Assembly: GCA_964030475.1 (NCBI GenBank)
Contig: CAXIPT010000004.1
Span: 1,293,106-1,357,105 of the forward strand
Length of the DNA: 64,000 nucleotides
From: Tethya wilhelma
Taxonomy: Eukaryota > Porifera > Demospongiae > Tethyida > Tethyidae
Direction: 5' to 3'
Numbering within the stretch: position 1 is the first letter of the stretch; each line of letters opens with the position of its first letter. Below the pieces are notes generated by a model, which saw only the letters and a list, made by a program, of their open reading frames with translations, was not told the origin of the DNA and ran no database searches. Below are positions 37,901 to 45,851 of this stretch, piece after piece. A program made the translations under genes and the position numbers.

Positions 37901-38507
37901 TACAATTTCTAGCCATGATGGCTGCAAGCAGAGTCCGAAATAACATGCGGTCATCGGTCATTTACCATACATTGTCAAGTAATCAAATTGTAATAATAAA
38001 ATTACTTGCATACCATAGTACTATCATACGTAGTGAGGAAAGTTTTTGTAAGTTTTTGGCATTGTATACGCAGTTGGTAATTGCATGGTCACTGAGAGCC
38101 TCTGAGCAACTTTGAAGGTTTAATTTTGTATGACTAGCTTTATTTTTATAGTGACCAACATTTTGTATTGCATATATATACTGACTGTGTCTATGGGACA
38201 TGCAGGCAGCCCATTCCTGTTATACGTACGGATTATGATATCATGTATGCACATAATATTAATTTTACCAACCTATAGCTATATTATAGCAAGCAAATAT
38301 TCATTATGTTTTGTGTACAGAAGGTGAAAAACTATAGAGATCAACTATGTACTATCAGTGATGATGATGGCAAGAAAAAATTAGAAGGGTTAATAGAAGC
38401 CTTTGAAAAAGAAATCAAGAGGAGCAAAGAGACGGTGGAAGGAGGTGATGAAAAAGTTAAACTAGCTGAGTTAGAGATACTTGACTTGAAAGAGACCAGA
38501 GATAAAG
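28970..38507 (+). CDS. Probable small coiled-coil gene with a transposon-filled intron (partial)
   Basis: Three exons can be joined in one frame with good splice sites: 28970-29005 (first Met at 28982, MFIEAWKV), 31127-31168 (QRVEYVEQQKKYAE) and 38321-38507 (KVKNYRDQL...LEGLIEAFEKEIKRSKE...LKETRDK). Each is bounded by AG and GTAAG/GTGAG-type signals. The product is almost entirely charged helix with heptad-like spacing, so a coiled-coil is likely. No family recognised. The last exon ends in phase 1 and needs a further exon that I did not find before the assembly gap at 41722. The second intron is about 7 kb, filled by mobile elements. A 31-base candidate exon at about 36249-36279 was left out because it breaks the frame. 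Confidence 0.45.
29067..29215 (+). mobile_element. Left-end fragment of the TAGGAATGGGC element family
   Basis: CAGGATTGGGTCGACTGTCCCATAGACAC and the following sequence through GCATGCAAGGCCTAAAACTAGGCC-like bases match the left part of copies at 32891-33480 and 14151. No right end found; a degraded copy. Confidence 0.6.
29605..29889 (-). pseudogene. hAT transposase relic (dimerisation region)
   Basis: Reading leftward, the sequence encodes DPIVWWKNEEHRLPNWSR, an in-frame TAA stop, then PSSAAERVFSMLANTF and ESALEDYIQASVMLQYN. These are the hallmark C-terminal (hATC) motifs of hAT-family transposases (SAAERVFS...ALxxxxxxASVMLxYN). There is no upstream catalytic region, because a separate short element is inserted at 29890. 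Non-functional: internal stop, truncated and interrupted. Confidence 0.8.
29890..30375. mobile_element. hAT-like MITE with 8-bp target duplication
   Basis: Left end TAGGCCTTGGCAAATTATTC, right end GAATAATTTGCCAAGGCCTA (perfect 20-base inverted ends). Flanked by an exact 8-base duplication CTGTGGAA at 29882-29889 and 30376-30383. About 486 bases, no coding capacity. It has inserted into the hAT transposase relic. Confidence 0.92.
30440..31040 (-). mobile_element. Non-autonomous element, TAGGAATGGGC family
   Basis: Ends at about 31020-31035 with CCCATTCCTACTATACGTATAC, the reverse of the family left end. The interior (CCCTTGAAAAGGACTTACCTT, AACAAAAATGGCACTATTGT, AGAGCCTTTGAGCAAGT) is shared with 31580-32150 and, inverted, with 32165-32830 and 42765-43345. 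The second exon of the coiled-coil gene lies just after it. Confidence 0.7.
31215..31569. mobile_element. Foldback MITE, long inverted ends
   Basis: Ends AAAATAACCAGTGTA(TA)GGAATGGGC and its complement GCCCATTCCTACACTGGTTATTTT. Inverted arms of about 80 bases include CAATTTCGGCACATGACT. About 355 bases in total. Confidence 0.85.
31580..32830. mobile_element. Two opposed copies of the TAGGAATGGGC family
   Basis: 31580-32150 repeats the interior of 30440-31040 (CTTGAAAAGGACTTACTTTG, AACAAAAATGGCACTATTGT). 32165-32830 is the opposite orientation: left end GTAGTACGTATAGTAGGAATGG, right end AGTGTAGGAATGGACACTGC. Together they form a large imperfect inverted repeat. No coding sequence recognised. 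Confidence 0.7.
32891..33480. mobile_element. TAGGAATGGGC-family copy split by a nested element
   Basis: Starts TAGTAGGAATGGGCCGACTGTCCCATAGACACAAT at about 32891, is broken by another element (32941-33368), and resumes GACACAATACAAAATGTTGGTCAGCATAAAAATC to about 33480. The order of insertion is therefore readable. Confidence 0.8.
32941..33368. mobile_element. Nested hAT-like MITE, TIR TAGGCCTTTGCAAATTATGC
   Basis: Left end TAGGCCTTTGCAAATTATGC, right end GCATAATTTGCAAAGGCCTA. Target duplication GACACAAT at 32929-32936 and 33369-33376, with four extra bases (TAAT) between the left copy and the element. Related to 29890-30375 by its ends (TAGGCCTT-GCAAATTAT). Confidence 0.88.
33588..33778. 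mobile_element. MITE-like element, TIR TACCGTATACCGCTTAATTTTCG
   Basis: Inverted ends TACCGTATACCGCTTAATTT / AAATTAAGCGGTATACGGTA, and inner inverted GCGGAT...ATCCGC repeats. About 191 bases; the foldback structure covers nearly its whole length. Confidence 0.85.
33779..34319. other. Stretch without a supported gene
   Basis: The minus strand has a short open patch near 33850-33960 (SVKDGSDLETLPDESSGKSS) that could be an exon or a transposon relic; not enough to call. No other signal seen. Confidence 0.3.
34320..34988. mobile_element. MITE-like element, TIR TACTCAGGTRCATTAAGGAC
   Basis: Left end ACTCAGGTACATTAAGGACT, right end (reversed) ACTCAGGTGCATTAAGGACC. About 670 bases. The outermost TA on each side could be a TA target duplication (Tc1/mariner type) or part of the inverted repeat. 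No coding sequence recognised. Confidence 0.8.
35286..35907. mobile_element. piggyBac-like MITE in TTAA
   Basis: Flanked by TTAA at 35282-35285 and 35908-35911. Inverted ends CCCTTTAGGGCCCGG / CGGCCCTAAAGGG. TTAA target sites with CCC-starting ends are the hallmark of piggyBac-type elements. About 622 bases, non-coding. Confidence 0.85.
36047..36644. mobile_element. TAGCCTCG element with 9-bp target duplication
   Basis: Left end TAGCCTCGATCCCAGGCCCC, right end GGGGGAGCCTGGGAACGAGGCTA. Target duplication GGTGTTTCT (36038-36046) against GGTGTTTCC (36645-36653), 8 of 9 matching. Inner sub-terminal repeats (GGTCGCCAATCTCA...TGAGATTGGCGACC) extend the inverted arms. Same family as 39096-39741 and 50249-50375. 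Confidence 0.85.
36645..38320. other. Intron DNA with one element end
   Basis: 36645-38040: no gene or paired repeat recognised; one open patch on the minus strand near 37700-37800 (SAPFGGKSTRVQGPLIEEVI) is of unknown nature. 38040-38225: right-end fragment of the TAGGAATGGGC family (GTGTCTATGGGACATGCAGGCAGCCCATTCCTG). Confidence 0.4.
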
Positions 38508-39095
38508 GTAGAGTGGTTTACTATAATAACAAGTAACAAAAACGTTGAAAATGTATTGAGACACAGGAATATGCCTAAATCGTAAAATTAAAACAATGTG
38601 ACAGTCAATACATTCAAGTTTTTAATGTTTTTGTATCTTGTTTGTTCTAATTTTTTTAAAATCTAGCTACAAATCGCATTTGAGTTTGTGTGTGTATGTA
38701 CGGCATGTTGCGTAGTCTGCATGCTTGAAACTGAAGTGAAAAACAGGCATATCTCAGTCATCAAGTTGGAGGCCGGACTCTAAGCTGTATTATAAGATTC
38801 ACCTGCATGCATGCCTTTTGCCTTATTATGATAAATTAAGAAAGTATTTATTTCCTAAGCAGAGATGCCAAGGTTCATGCAATGGCCGGGAATGAGTGAG
38901 ATTTTGTATATCACGGTACCATATAAATTCATTATCTTAGTACAAAAAAGCAGTAGAGCACAAAAAGTCGGAATCCATTGGCATTATACAAATTTTGAGC
39001 ACTTTTATAATTATAGGAGTGAGACAGCTTCAAAATGAGTGAGACTCACTCCCAATGAGTGAAACTTGGTAGTATGCCTATAAGAGCAACCAGGT

Positions 39096-39741
39096 TCGCC
39101 TCGTACCCACTCCCCAGGCTCCCCTTTGACCTTTCACTCACGGAAAGGAGAAGGGGAACCTGGTATCCGAGATCACGTGGGGATAGAACAGGGTAGAATG
39201 GTGAAAATTGTGCGTGGGCATAATGTAGTGCGGTCAATGACTAGCTCTGCCCACGTTATAATGCTTCTTGCCACGTGAGGCTAGTATGGCAAAATGAAAT
39301 GCACAGTAGATTTTGTGTTTTTGTCAGATAGAATTAACAGTAAGCGGATAGTAAAGTACTTTGCTAAACAGTAACTGCACGGACAGAACTAGCCCTGCTG
39401 GCATCTTGGCATCTCAAAACATTCGTGCCAGCGGCTCAGCCTGTCCAATTTTGGTAGTCTAGAGCATCAATAAGTTATGTTCTATAACTGTAGACTACTA
39501 ATAGATGATAAACTACTAGCGACTACCCTTCTTTGTAAGTTTTGAAGCTGCTTGTAGTGCTCAGTGATCGCGAATATTGCTGTGTGCGCAGAACCAAGAG
39601 TTTGACGTCATTTATCTAACCGACGCGCCCACGTATTTGCTCTTTGGCAATGATTGACGTCATGCACGTGATTTCAGATACCAGGCTCCCCTTCTCCTTT
39701 CCGTGAGTGAAAGGTCAAAGGGAAGCCTGGGGACGAGGCTA
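39096..39741. mobile_element. TAGCCTCG element with long TIRs and exact 9-bp target duplication
   Basis: Arms of about 75 bases: CCCCAGGCTCCCCTTTGACC, TTTCACTCACGGAAAGGAG and their complements at the other end (CTCCTTTCCGTGAGTGAAAG). Target duplication CAACCAGGT at 39087-39095 and 39742-39750, exact. The left terminus is mutated (TCGCCTCG for TAGCCTCG). Confidence 0.9.
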
Positions 39742-40007
39742 CAACCAGGTATCAAAAAAATTTGAATTCCAAATAACGCACACTTTGTGAGTAGATCGTC
39801 AATTTGAATTTTTCAGTAGCTCAGAATTGTGCATGAGTGTAGAAATTAATAGCAGCCATACAGAGAAGGCACTTTTTTGCTTTGTACTCAATGAAAGGCA
39901 TGAAAAACTGATGGCAGAAGTGACTGAAGACAAAGATACCAAGTTTATTTGTTCAAGAATTAGCTTCTAAAAGTGAGTGGACTGGTCTCTGAGGAAAGTC
40001 TTGCAAA

Positions 40008-40050
40008 CGAAGAAGAAGAAGAAGAAGAAGAAGAAGAAGAAGAAGAAGAA
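40008..40050. repeat. (GAA)n microsatellite
   Basis: Uninterrupted AAG/GAA triplet run of about 43 bases in non-coding DNA. Confidence 0.95.
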
Positions 40051-40198
40051 AATTAGAGGTTTGGCATACTTTAGTTTGGTATGGTTATAGGCCACTCAAT
40101 AGAAAGAGAAAGAGCTAAATGGTTTACTGTAGCTTGAAGCCTTTTAGAGCCAAATGCCCAGTTTATTTGCATAAATATTTGCATTGCGCTATATGAGC

Positions 40199-40574
40199 CA
40201 GGGGCGTAGCCAGGATTTAGAGTAAGAGGGTGCTAAAATTGTGCGCGCGCAGCGCGCGGAAAAATTTGGGGAGGCCACACCCACTTTTGGGTCACGTGAT
40301 CGATACCGTGACCTTTGAACTATTGCTGAAAGCAAACTGCTAAGCGCTTTCGATCAACCTATCGTGAATTAAACAGGTTCTGAAGTTTGTTTATCAAGAG
40401 CTTAGACATAAATGAGCTTGGAAAATAGCTTCTAACAACAAACAAGTAAAAAAAAGTGATTCTAAAGGCTTGATTACTTATTAATAAATTCAATTATTAA
40501 GTATTTTTGCGCTTCCGGTCAGCGGCAAAGGGGGTGCTCGAGCACCCTGAGCCCCCCCCCTCCCTACGCCACTG
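40199..40574. mobile_element. hAT-type MITE, TIR CAGNGGCGTAG
   Basis: Left end CAGGGGCGTAGCCAGG, right end CCCTCCCTACGCCACTG. CAGNGGCGTAGC ends are typical of hAT elements in many animals. The target duplication is unclear (TGAGC on both sides, 5 bases only). About 376 bases, non-coding. Confidence 0.75.
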
Positions 40575-41538
40575 TGAGCTATCCGGGCCATGCTATTCCT
40601 GTGTACCCAGTACAGTAGCTATATATAGCTATGATTATGATAATAATTATCACAAGTATGCATTAAAATTAATGCCCCATGCACATAGACACCATAAAAT
40701 AATGCAACCTGCAATGCTAATCACCATAAATGAATCTTTAATATTATAGCTAAAATTTCAAAAAAAAGAGTAGTGTATAGGAATGGGCAGTGCAGTAAAA
40801 AGCATTGGAACAAGGCATGTCTCAAACTCAATTTCGGCACATGACTATACTTCATTTTTGTTTTTGATCCCTAATATGGATCCTCAGTGTCATAAATTCA
40901 AAGATCTGTACTACTGTAGTATACTGATATAATTATACCATAATAGCTTATATTGTTGCATTGGTTATCGGTTGGCTAAGCAGTGGAGTAAACCATAACA
41001 AAAGAGGCAACTCAAACTGGACTGCCGGCCAAGAGTTGGGCATAAAAAATGAAGTAGTCATATGCATGTGCCGAAATTGAGTTTGAGACATGCCTTCTTC
41101 CAATGCTTTTTACTGCATTGCCCATTCCTACACTACTTATTTTTTGAAATTAATTTTTAGCTACTTGTTCATTCACTTTTTTTAACACTACAGTGTGGAA
41201 ACTATTAGAGACTGGTTAGTCCCTACAAGAAGCTTGAGTAGCAGCTATAAATGCACTATTAACTGGAAGAGGCTAATGCGCATGCCACGGGCGTTTTGAT
41301 TGGAAATTTAGTTGCTAAATTAGAACATTACGGTATACCTAATTAATATTCATAGCACTTAGCAACGCAAACTGATTACCACATAAAGTGGTTGCTNAGT
41401 CAACCACTAATGGCTACCCACAACATAAACAATAAAGCCACGCTATGGGCAAACTGTGCAAGTGGGTTGAGTAGCTATTAGCTGGTCATCAGTTGAAGAT
41501 CGAACAAAGCTTAGCTTGAGGCAACCATCCAACTAGCA

Positions 41539-41638
41539 ATGAATCCACCGGAAGACAATAATAGAAGCCCAATTAATCTTTTGGTAAAAGAAAACATACT
41601 CCGAGTCTGTACAGAACACAGATTAATATTGTTGTCAG
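41539..41638 (+). CDS. Weak candidate first exon
   Basis: ATG-started open frame MNPPEDNNRSPINLLVKENI..., closing at a plausible donor (TTGTCAG followed by GTGCAT). No homologue recognised, and the next 400 bases are poly-G and gap, so no partner exon can be tested. It lies inside the composite repeat, so it may be element DNA. Confidence 0.2.
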
Positions 41639-41721
41639 GTGCATGTCAGGTAGACACATACAAACTTACCATATTATACGTGTCTTCAAATTGGGTACAA
41701 AGAGGGGGGGGGGGGGGGGTT

Positions 41722-42036
41722 NNNNNNNNNNNNNNNNNNNNNNNNNNNNNNNNNNNNNNNNNNNNNNNNNNNNNNNNNNNNNNNNNNNNNNNNNNNNNNN
41801 NNNNNNNNNNNNNNNNNNNNNNNNNNNNNNNNNNNNNNNNNNNNNNNNNNNNNNNNNNNNNNNNNNNNNNNNNNNNNNNNNNNNNNNNNNNNNNNNNNNN
41901 NNNNNNNNNNNNNNNNNNNNNNNNNNNNNNNNNNNNNNNNNNNNNNNNNNNNNNNNNNNNNNNNNNNNNNNNNNNNNNNNNNNNNNNNNNNNNNNNNNNN
42001 NNNNNNNNNNNNNNNNNNNNNNNNNNNNNNNNNNNN
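41722..42036. other. Assembly gap
   Basis: Run of 315 N, preceded by a G homopolymer (about 41704-41719) that probably caused the break. Confidence 0.99.
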
Positions 42037-42764
42037 GACTGAAAATCTACACATGCCAATACATCTACATCCTTACATAGAAACGGTTAGAAAGCAGGCT
42101 AACTCTTGTCTGTATATTGAAAGAACACTGACTAGCAGCAGCAGAGACTGACTCATTGAGCACCACCTGGTCTACCACGGAGCCACGGTTGCTCTGATTC
42201 TAAATAACGCACACTAAATCTGTAGGCGTGGCCTCGAAGCTAAGCGCTAAAAAGAAGCACCAAAAACCCAATCTCGGCAAGAACAGCGTTTTGGGCTGCA
42301 AAAAATGTAATTCTACAAGATGATTCACTCTTATGAACGTAAGTACCATCAATTCTGTCGCTAGAGTTGCCTTTCTTGAGATTTCGATTGAACAGACAGA
42401 CAAAACGACTACCGTAACCCTCTGCACGTGCTACGCACGCGCCGAGGCTTAATTAAGCTATGGTATACTATCATTAGTAGTACAAATCTTTGCATTAATT
42501 TTATGACACTGAGGATCCATATTATTAGGGATCAAGAACAAAAATGAAGTAGTCATGTGCCGAAATTGAGACATGCCTTGTTCCAATGCTTTTTACCGCA
42601 CTGCCCATTCCTACACTACTTATTTTTTTTGAAATTTTTACTACTTGTATATAATCTATTAAATGTAGCTTTAACATGAGTGCTGTGTATGGCAAGCATT
42701 TGCATTTAAATATGTTTCAGATATTGTGAGTGCATGCATGCATGTTTCTGTATCATATGTACGG

Positions 42765-43345
42765 TAGTACGTATAGTAGGAATGGGCCGACTGCCTCATC
42801 GACACGATACAAAATGTTCATGCTTATAAACTTTCAAGAAAAGGAAGCTAAGCCTTTAAATGCATTTAATAGTCTCCCACAGACAGTTTGCTTACTGTAT
42901 ATTAACCAAGAAAACTGGCAGAAAGTGTCTAGAGCATACTGGAGAGAGCGCTAGCGAGAAGCCACAAGAGTGCAATTTTGTTTTCTCCTTCCTTCCTTCC
43001 TTTCTTCCTCTTTCCTAGCTGACTTACTTGAATGCGATTTCCAGACGAACAAAAGACATTGAGCCAACTTTGACCATATAGTGGGACTTCATTTCATCCG
43101 TAGTACGTCCTTTCCAACTCGTTTGCTGGCGAAAAGGCAGCAAACAAAATCTAGGCAGCTTGGAACTCTCGCTATAAAATACTGTACTTTTTATTTAGCC
43201 ATTTTGATGTAGGTAAAGGTTGTCTATGGACCATGTGGTTTGCATGCCTATGCTGCTGTGTGATTGTCTCCATGCAATTGAGCACCTTAGTGTTTAAAAA
43301 AGTGAATGAACAAGTAGTAAAAATTTTATAAAAATGAGAAGTGTA
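42765..43345 (+). mobile_element. TAGGAATGGGC-family copy
   Basis: Left end GTAGTACGTATAGTAGGAATGGGCCGACTG; right end AAGTGTAGGAATGGGTAGTG. The interior (GCAATTTTGTTTTCTCCTTC, TGTAGGTAAAGGTTGTCTAT, GAGCACCTTAGTGTT) matches 32165-32830. Its right end overlaps the start of the next foldback element. Confidence 0.75.
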
Positions 43346-43653
43346 GGAATGGGTAGTGCGGTAAAAAGCAAGGAACAAGGCAAGTCTCTGAATTTCTTCA
43401 CATGACTACTTCATTTTTTTGTGCCCAACTATCAAACGTTACTGGGCCCTACATTCAACATGCTTTGTATTTCATTCATATTAGTCAAGTGATTGCTTGC
43501 ATTGACTCAGCCAAACAACCGACATTTGTAACTTGATCGACTCATGAAAATGAAGTAGTCATGTGCCAAAATTCGGAGACTTACCTTGTTCCTTGCTTTT
43601 TACCGCACTACCTATTCCTACACTTCTCATTTTTATAAAATTTTTACTACTTG
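43311..43653. mobile_element. Foldback MITE with ~100-base arms
   Basis: Starts CAAGTAGTAAAAATTTTATA and ends with its complement TTTATAAAATTTTTACTACTTG-like bases. Arms contain TGCGGTAAAAAGCAAGGAAC and ATGACTACTTCATTTT. About 343 bases. Confidence 0.85.
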
Positions 43654-43659
43654 TATTAT

Positions 43660-43721
43660 AGTTGCATGACCCTTAAGTGGGCAGCATGGTCGAGTGCTGC
43701 ACACTTAAGGGCATGCAACTG
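43660..43721. repeat. Short perfect-looking hairpin
   Basis: Arms GTTGCATGACCCTTAAGTG and CACTTAAGGGCATGCAAC (one base offset), plus inner GCAGCA/TGCTGC. 62 bases, immediately beside the foldback element. Could be a tiny element or an end-to-end remnant. Confidence 0.75.
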
Positions 43722-43919
43722 TTTTGTTTGCCATTGACCCCCTGTGACCCCTATAGCTACTCTATTGTCACCTCCACCCAGCCAGTAACCGGCAATTAGC
43801 CTATAAAAACTTTGGTTGCTAGGCAATGGCAAACAAACAACAATGTTAGTTTTTGAATACTAATTAAACACAAACTTGTATACAGACTATATAGGCTAGT
43901 TCAGTAGCAAGGCATTTGA

Positions 43920-44910
43920 TCACTGGATATACAGCTCCACAACATCAAGGAGAACATCTTCATCATTTCGAGGATCATCGGCACACACTCTGACTTCAAC
44001 ATCACTGGTGACTGGTTCACCAAGGTCTTTACAGAACCACGGCTCCATCACAGCATGTTGAGAATCGACCACACTCTTTTCCATCCCACAGTGGGTCCTC
44101 CAGGTAGTAGTGGTTTTGGTAGGTGGTACGACTGCCAGTTTCACAGTAGTAGTCATTTCCAATGAATTCAGGGATTAGTCCAGTGTAGGCCACATGGGAC
44201 TTGGAGTTGGCACAGGGACAACTGTGTACATTATGACCAGGAACTTCATCCAGTGCAGCAGCAAAAGTCCAGATGTGTTGTCGTGGGTTTCTGCTGTGAG
44301 TTATACTCACTCCTTCAACATACAGATCATCAACCGTACGAGTTTGAGCAGCATAGTATGGGTAAAATGCTTGAAGACTAAAATACTGTATTCCAATGAC
44401 TCGACCACACACCTTAGTGAAGGGAACATTATGAGTGGCAAATGTTGCTGATGAACACCCACGATCTACTCTCTTTCTGCAGAGTCTCTTTGGGGAAGTG
44501 ACTAGTTCAAGACCAGAAGGACAAGTGGAGCTAGTTCCTGCCATATTCACATCAGCTATCCTCATCCAGACTCCTTCCTCTCCAAATGTGTCAGTGCAGT
44601 TGATGTGACAGTAGACACGGACTGGACCAGTCTTGTCTTGAATCCAGTAGTAGCCAGACTTCTTGCAATCAAGATCTCTAAGCTGGGCAATTTGTTGACA
44701 GGAGGCAGCAGCATAGGCTGGTATGTCACCAAGGTGTTTTATTCCAGGAGAAGAGTTGTCGACAATCTTTGTAATCTCATCAAGAAGAGAGTCACTGAGA
44801 CAGAGATCCCTCCTGACAGAAGAGTCACCGGGTGGTTCAGTCGGAGCTGAGCTTGTAGAGTGGAGCAGTACAAAGATCAAGATTGTGATACTGAACATTG
44901 CTGTAGTCAC
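43920..44910 (-). CDS. Secreted fibrinogen-related-like protein, one frameshift
   Basis: Single-exon gene. Signal peptide about 1-21 (MTTAMFSITILIFVLLHSTSS). A domain follows with CQQIAQL...SGYYWIQ...VRVYCHINC and then EEGVWMRIADVNM, CPSGLELV, GCSSATFATHNV, VCGRVIGIQYF, DDLYVEGVSITH, PRQHIWTFAA, CPCAN, GNDYYCETG, DPLWDGKECG, STCC. These are signatures of a cysteine-rich family with a fibrinogen/collagen-C-like N-terminal part that I associate with expansions in sponges and cnidarians. The first open frame ends after STCCDGAVVL at 44029. The natural C-terminal end (PWFCKDLGEPVTSDVEVRVC...DVVELYIQ, stop at 43920) continues in another frame from about 44050. So about two bases are missing, or one is extra, near GCTGTGATGGAGCC. 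Sequencing error or a recent pseudogene are both possible. Likely extracellular; role unknown. Confidence 0.75.
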
Positions 44911-45054
44911 TTCTTCAGTGCTGATTGATTCTTACTTCTAGTTGCTTCCCTTGAGTGCATACATGTAGTGAGAAACATTCTCTCTTTTATACTCAACATT
45001 CTACATATTATTATTCATAGATTGGTTTGTGATGCAGTCACTGTGTCTCAGTGA

Positions 45055-45300
45055 TGAGACAAAGAGACAAAGAGCGACCTTATTTTCCTGTAAACATGTT
45101 GTTTTATATAGCTCAGTTCCAATTCACCTCCTCCATCTTCTATGTGGGTAACGTTATCACCTTGAGTGTTGAGACTAAAACAAAGATAGATAAATGAGAC
45201 AAAAGAGACAAAGAGCAGTCCAGTTTAAACATGTTGTTTTAGCTCACCAATGTCACTTCCAGTTCACCTCCACCATCTGTGTGTGGGTATAACCTTTGGT
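45055..45300. repeat. Imperfect tandem repeat upstream of the fibrinogen-related gene
   Basis: AGACAAAGAGC...AAACATGTTGTTTTA...TTCACCTCC...CATCT...GTGGGTA occurs at about 45058-45152 and again at about 45205-45295. It lies 150-400 bases upstream of the start codon at 44910, so it may be promoter sequence, but no specific factor site is recognised. Confidence 0.6.
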
Positions 45301-45851
45301 TGCTTTATTACCATTTGGTCTAGTAACTGAAAATAACCTTTACCACAATGTATATCCATGCATTCTTTGAGGTCATTCTCACACACCTGAACACACCTCT
45401 GATATACTCAAACCTCTTAAAGACTTTGTACTTTATGTTTTGATATTACTTCCTTTGTGATTACCAAGTTATCAAAATCAATAAATTGAATTAATTTAAA
45501 AACACCAAATAGTTCACATGCATGAACACAATCATGCATCATGAGATTGACGTGTCAATATCATTAATAATTGGAATTATTTTGCCAAATTTATAATTTT
45601 ACCCACTACAGAACCATGATTACAATCATGTTATTGGCTGCAATTCAACAACTTTATAGCAACTGTAAATGTTCAGTCACGAATTTNCTATCTACTCTAT
45701 TGTCACCTCCACCCAGCCAGTACCAGTAATTAGCCTATAAAAACTTTGGTTGCTAGGCAATGGCAAACAAATATGCATGCGTGTAAATGTGCGTGTGAAA
45801 CACGTTAGTAAAAATTTTAAAAAGGTTTGAAATTAATCAGCACTTAACCGT

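Larger units (their letters stand above)
40755..42640. mobile_element. Composite foldback element around an assembly gap
   Basis: 40755-41150 has inverted ends of the TAGGAATGGGC family (about 85-base arms). Bases about 40765-40920, through GATCCCTAATATGGATCCTCAGTGTCATAAA, recur inverted at about 42490-42640 (TTTATGACACTGAGGATCCATATTATTAGGGATC). The whole 1.9 kb therefore looks like one large inverted repeat with a smaller inverted end inside it. The middle contains the gap and one weak exon candidate. Confidence 0.7.
43757..45771. repeat. Pair of ~80-base direct repeats flanking the fibrinogen-related gene
   Basis: CTACTCTATTGTCACCTCCACCC... through TTTGGTTGCTAGGCAATGGCAAACAAA occurs at about 43757-43837 and again, same orientation, at about 45691-45771. 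Only a few differences. The two copies bracket the gene at 43920-44910. Confidence 0.85.

Noticed and set aside
41539..42080. Open frames running through the N gap
   Set aside because: Unknown bases cannot support a coding call; only the first 100 bases were kept as a weak candidate.
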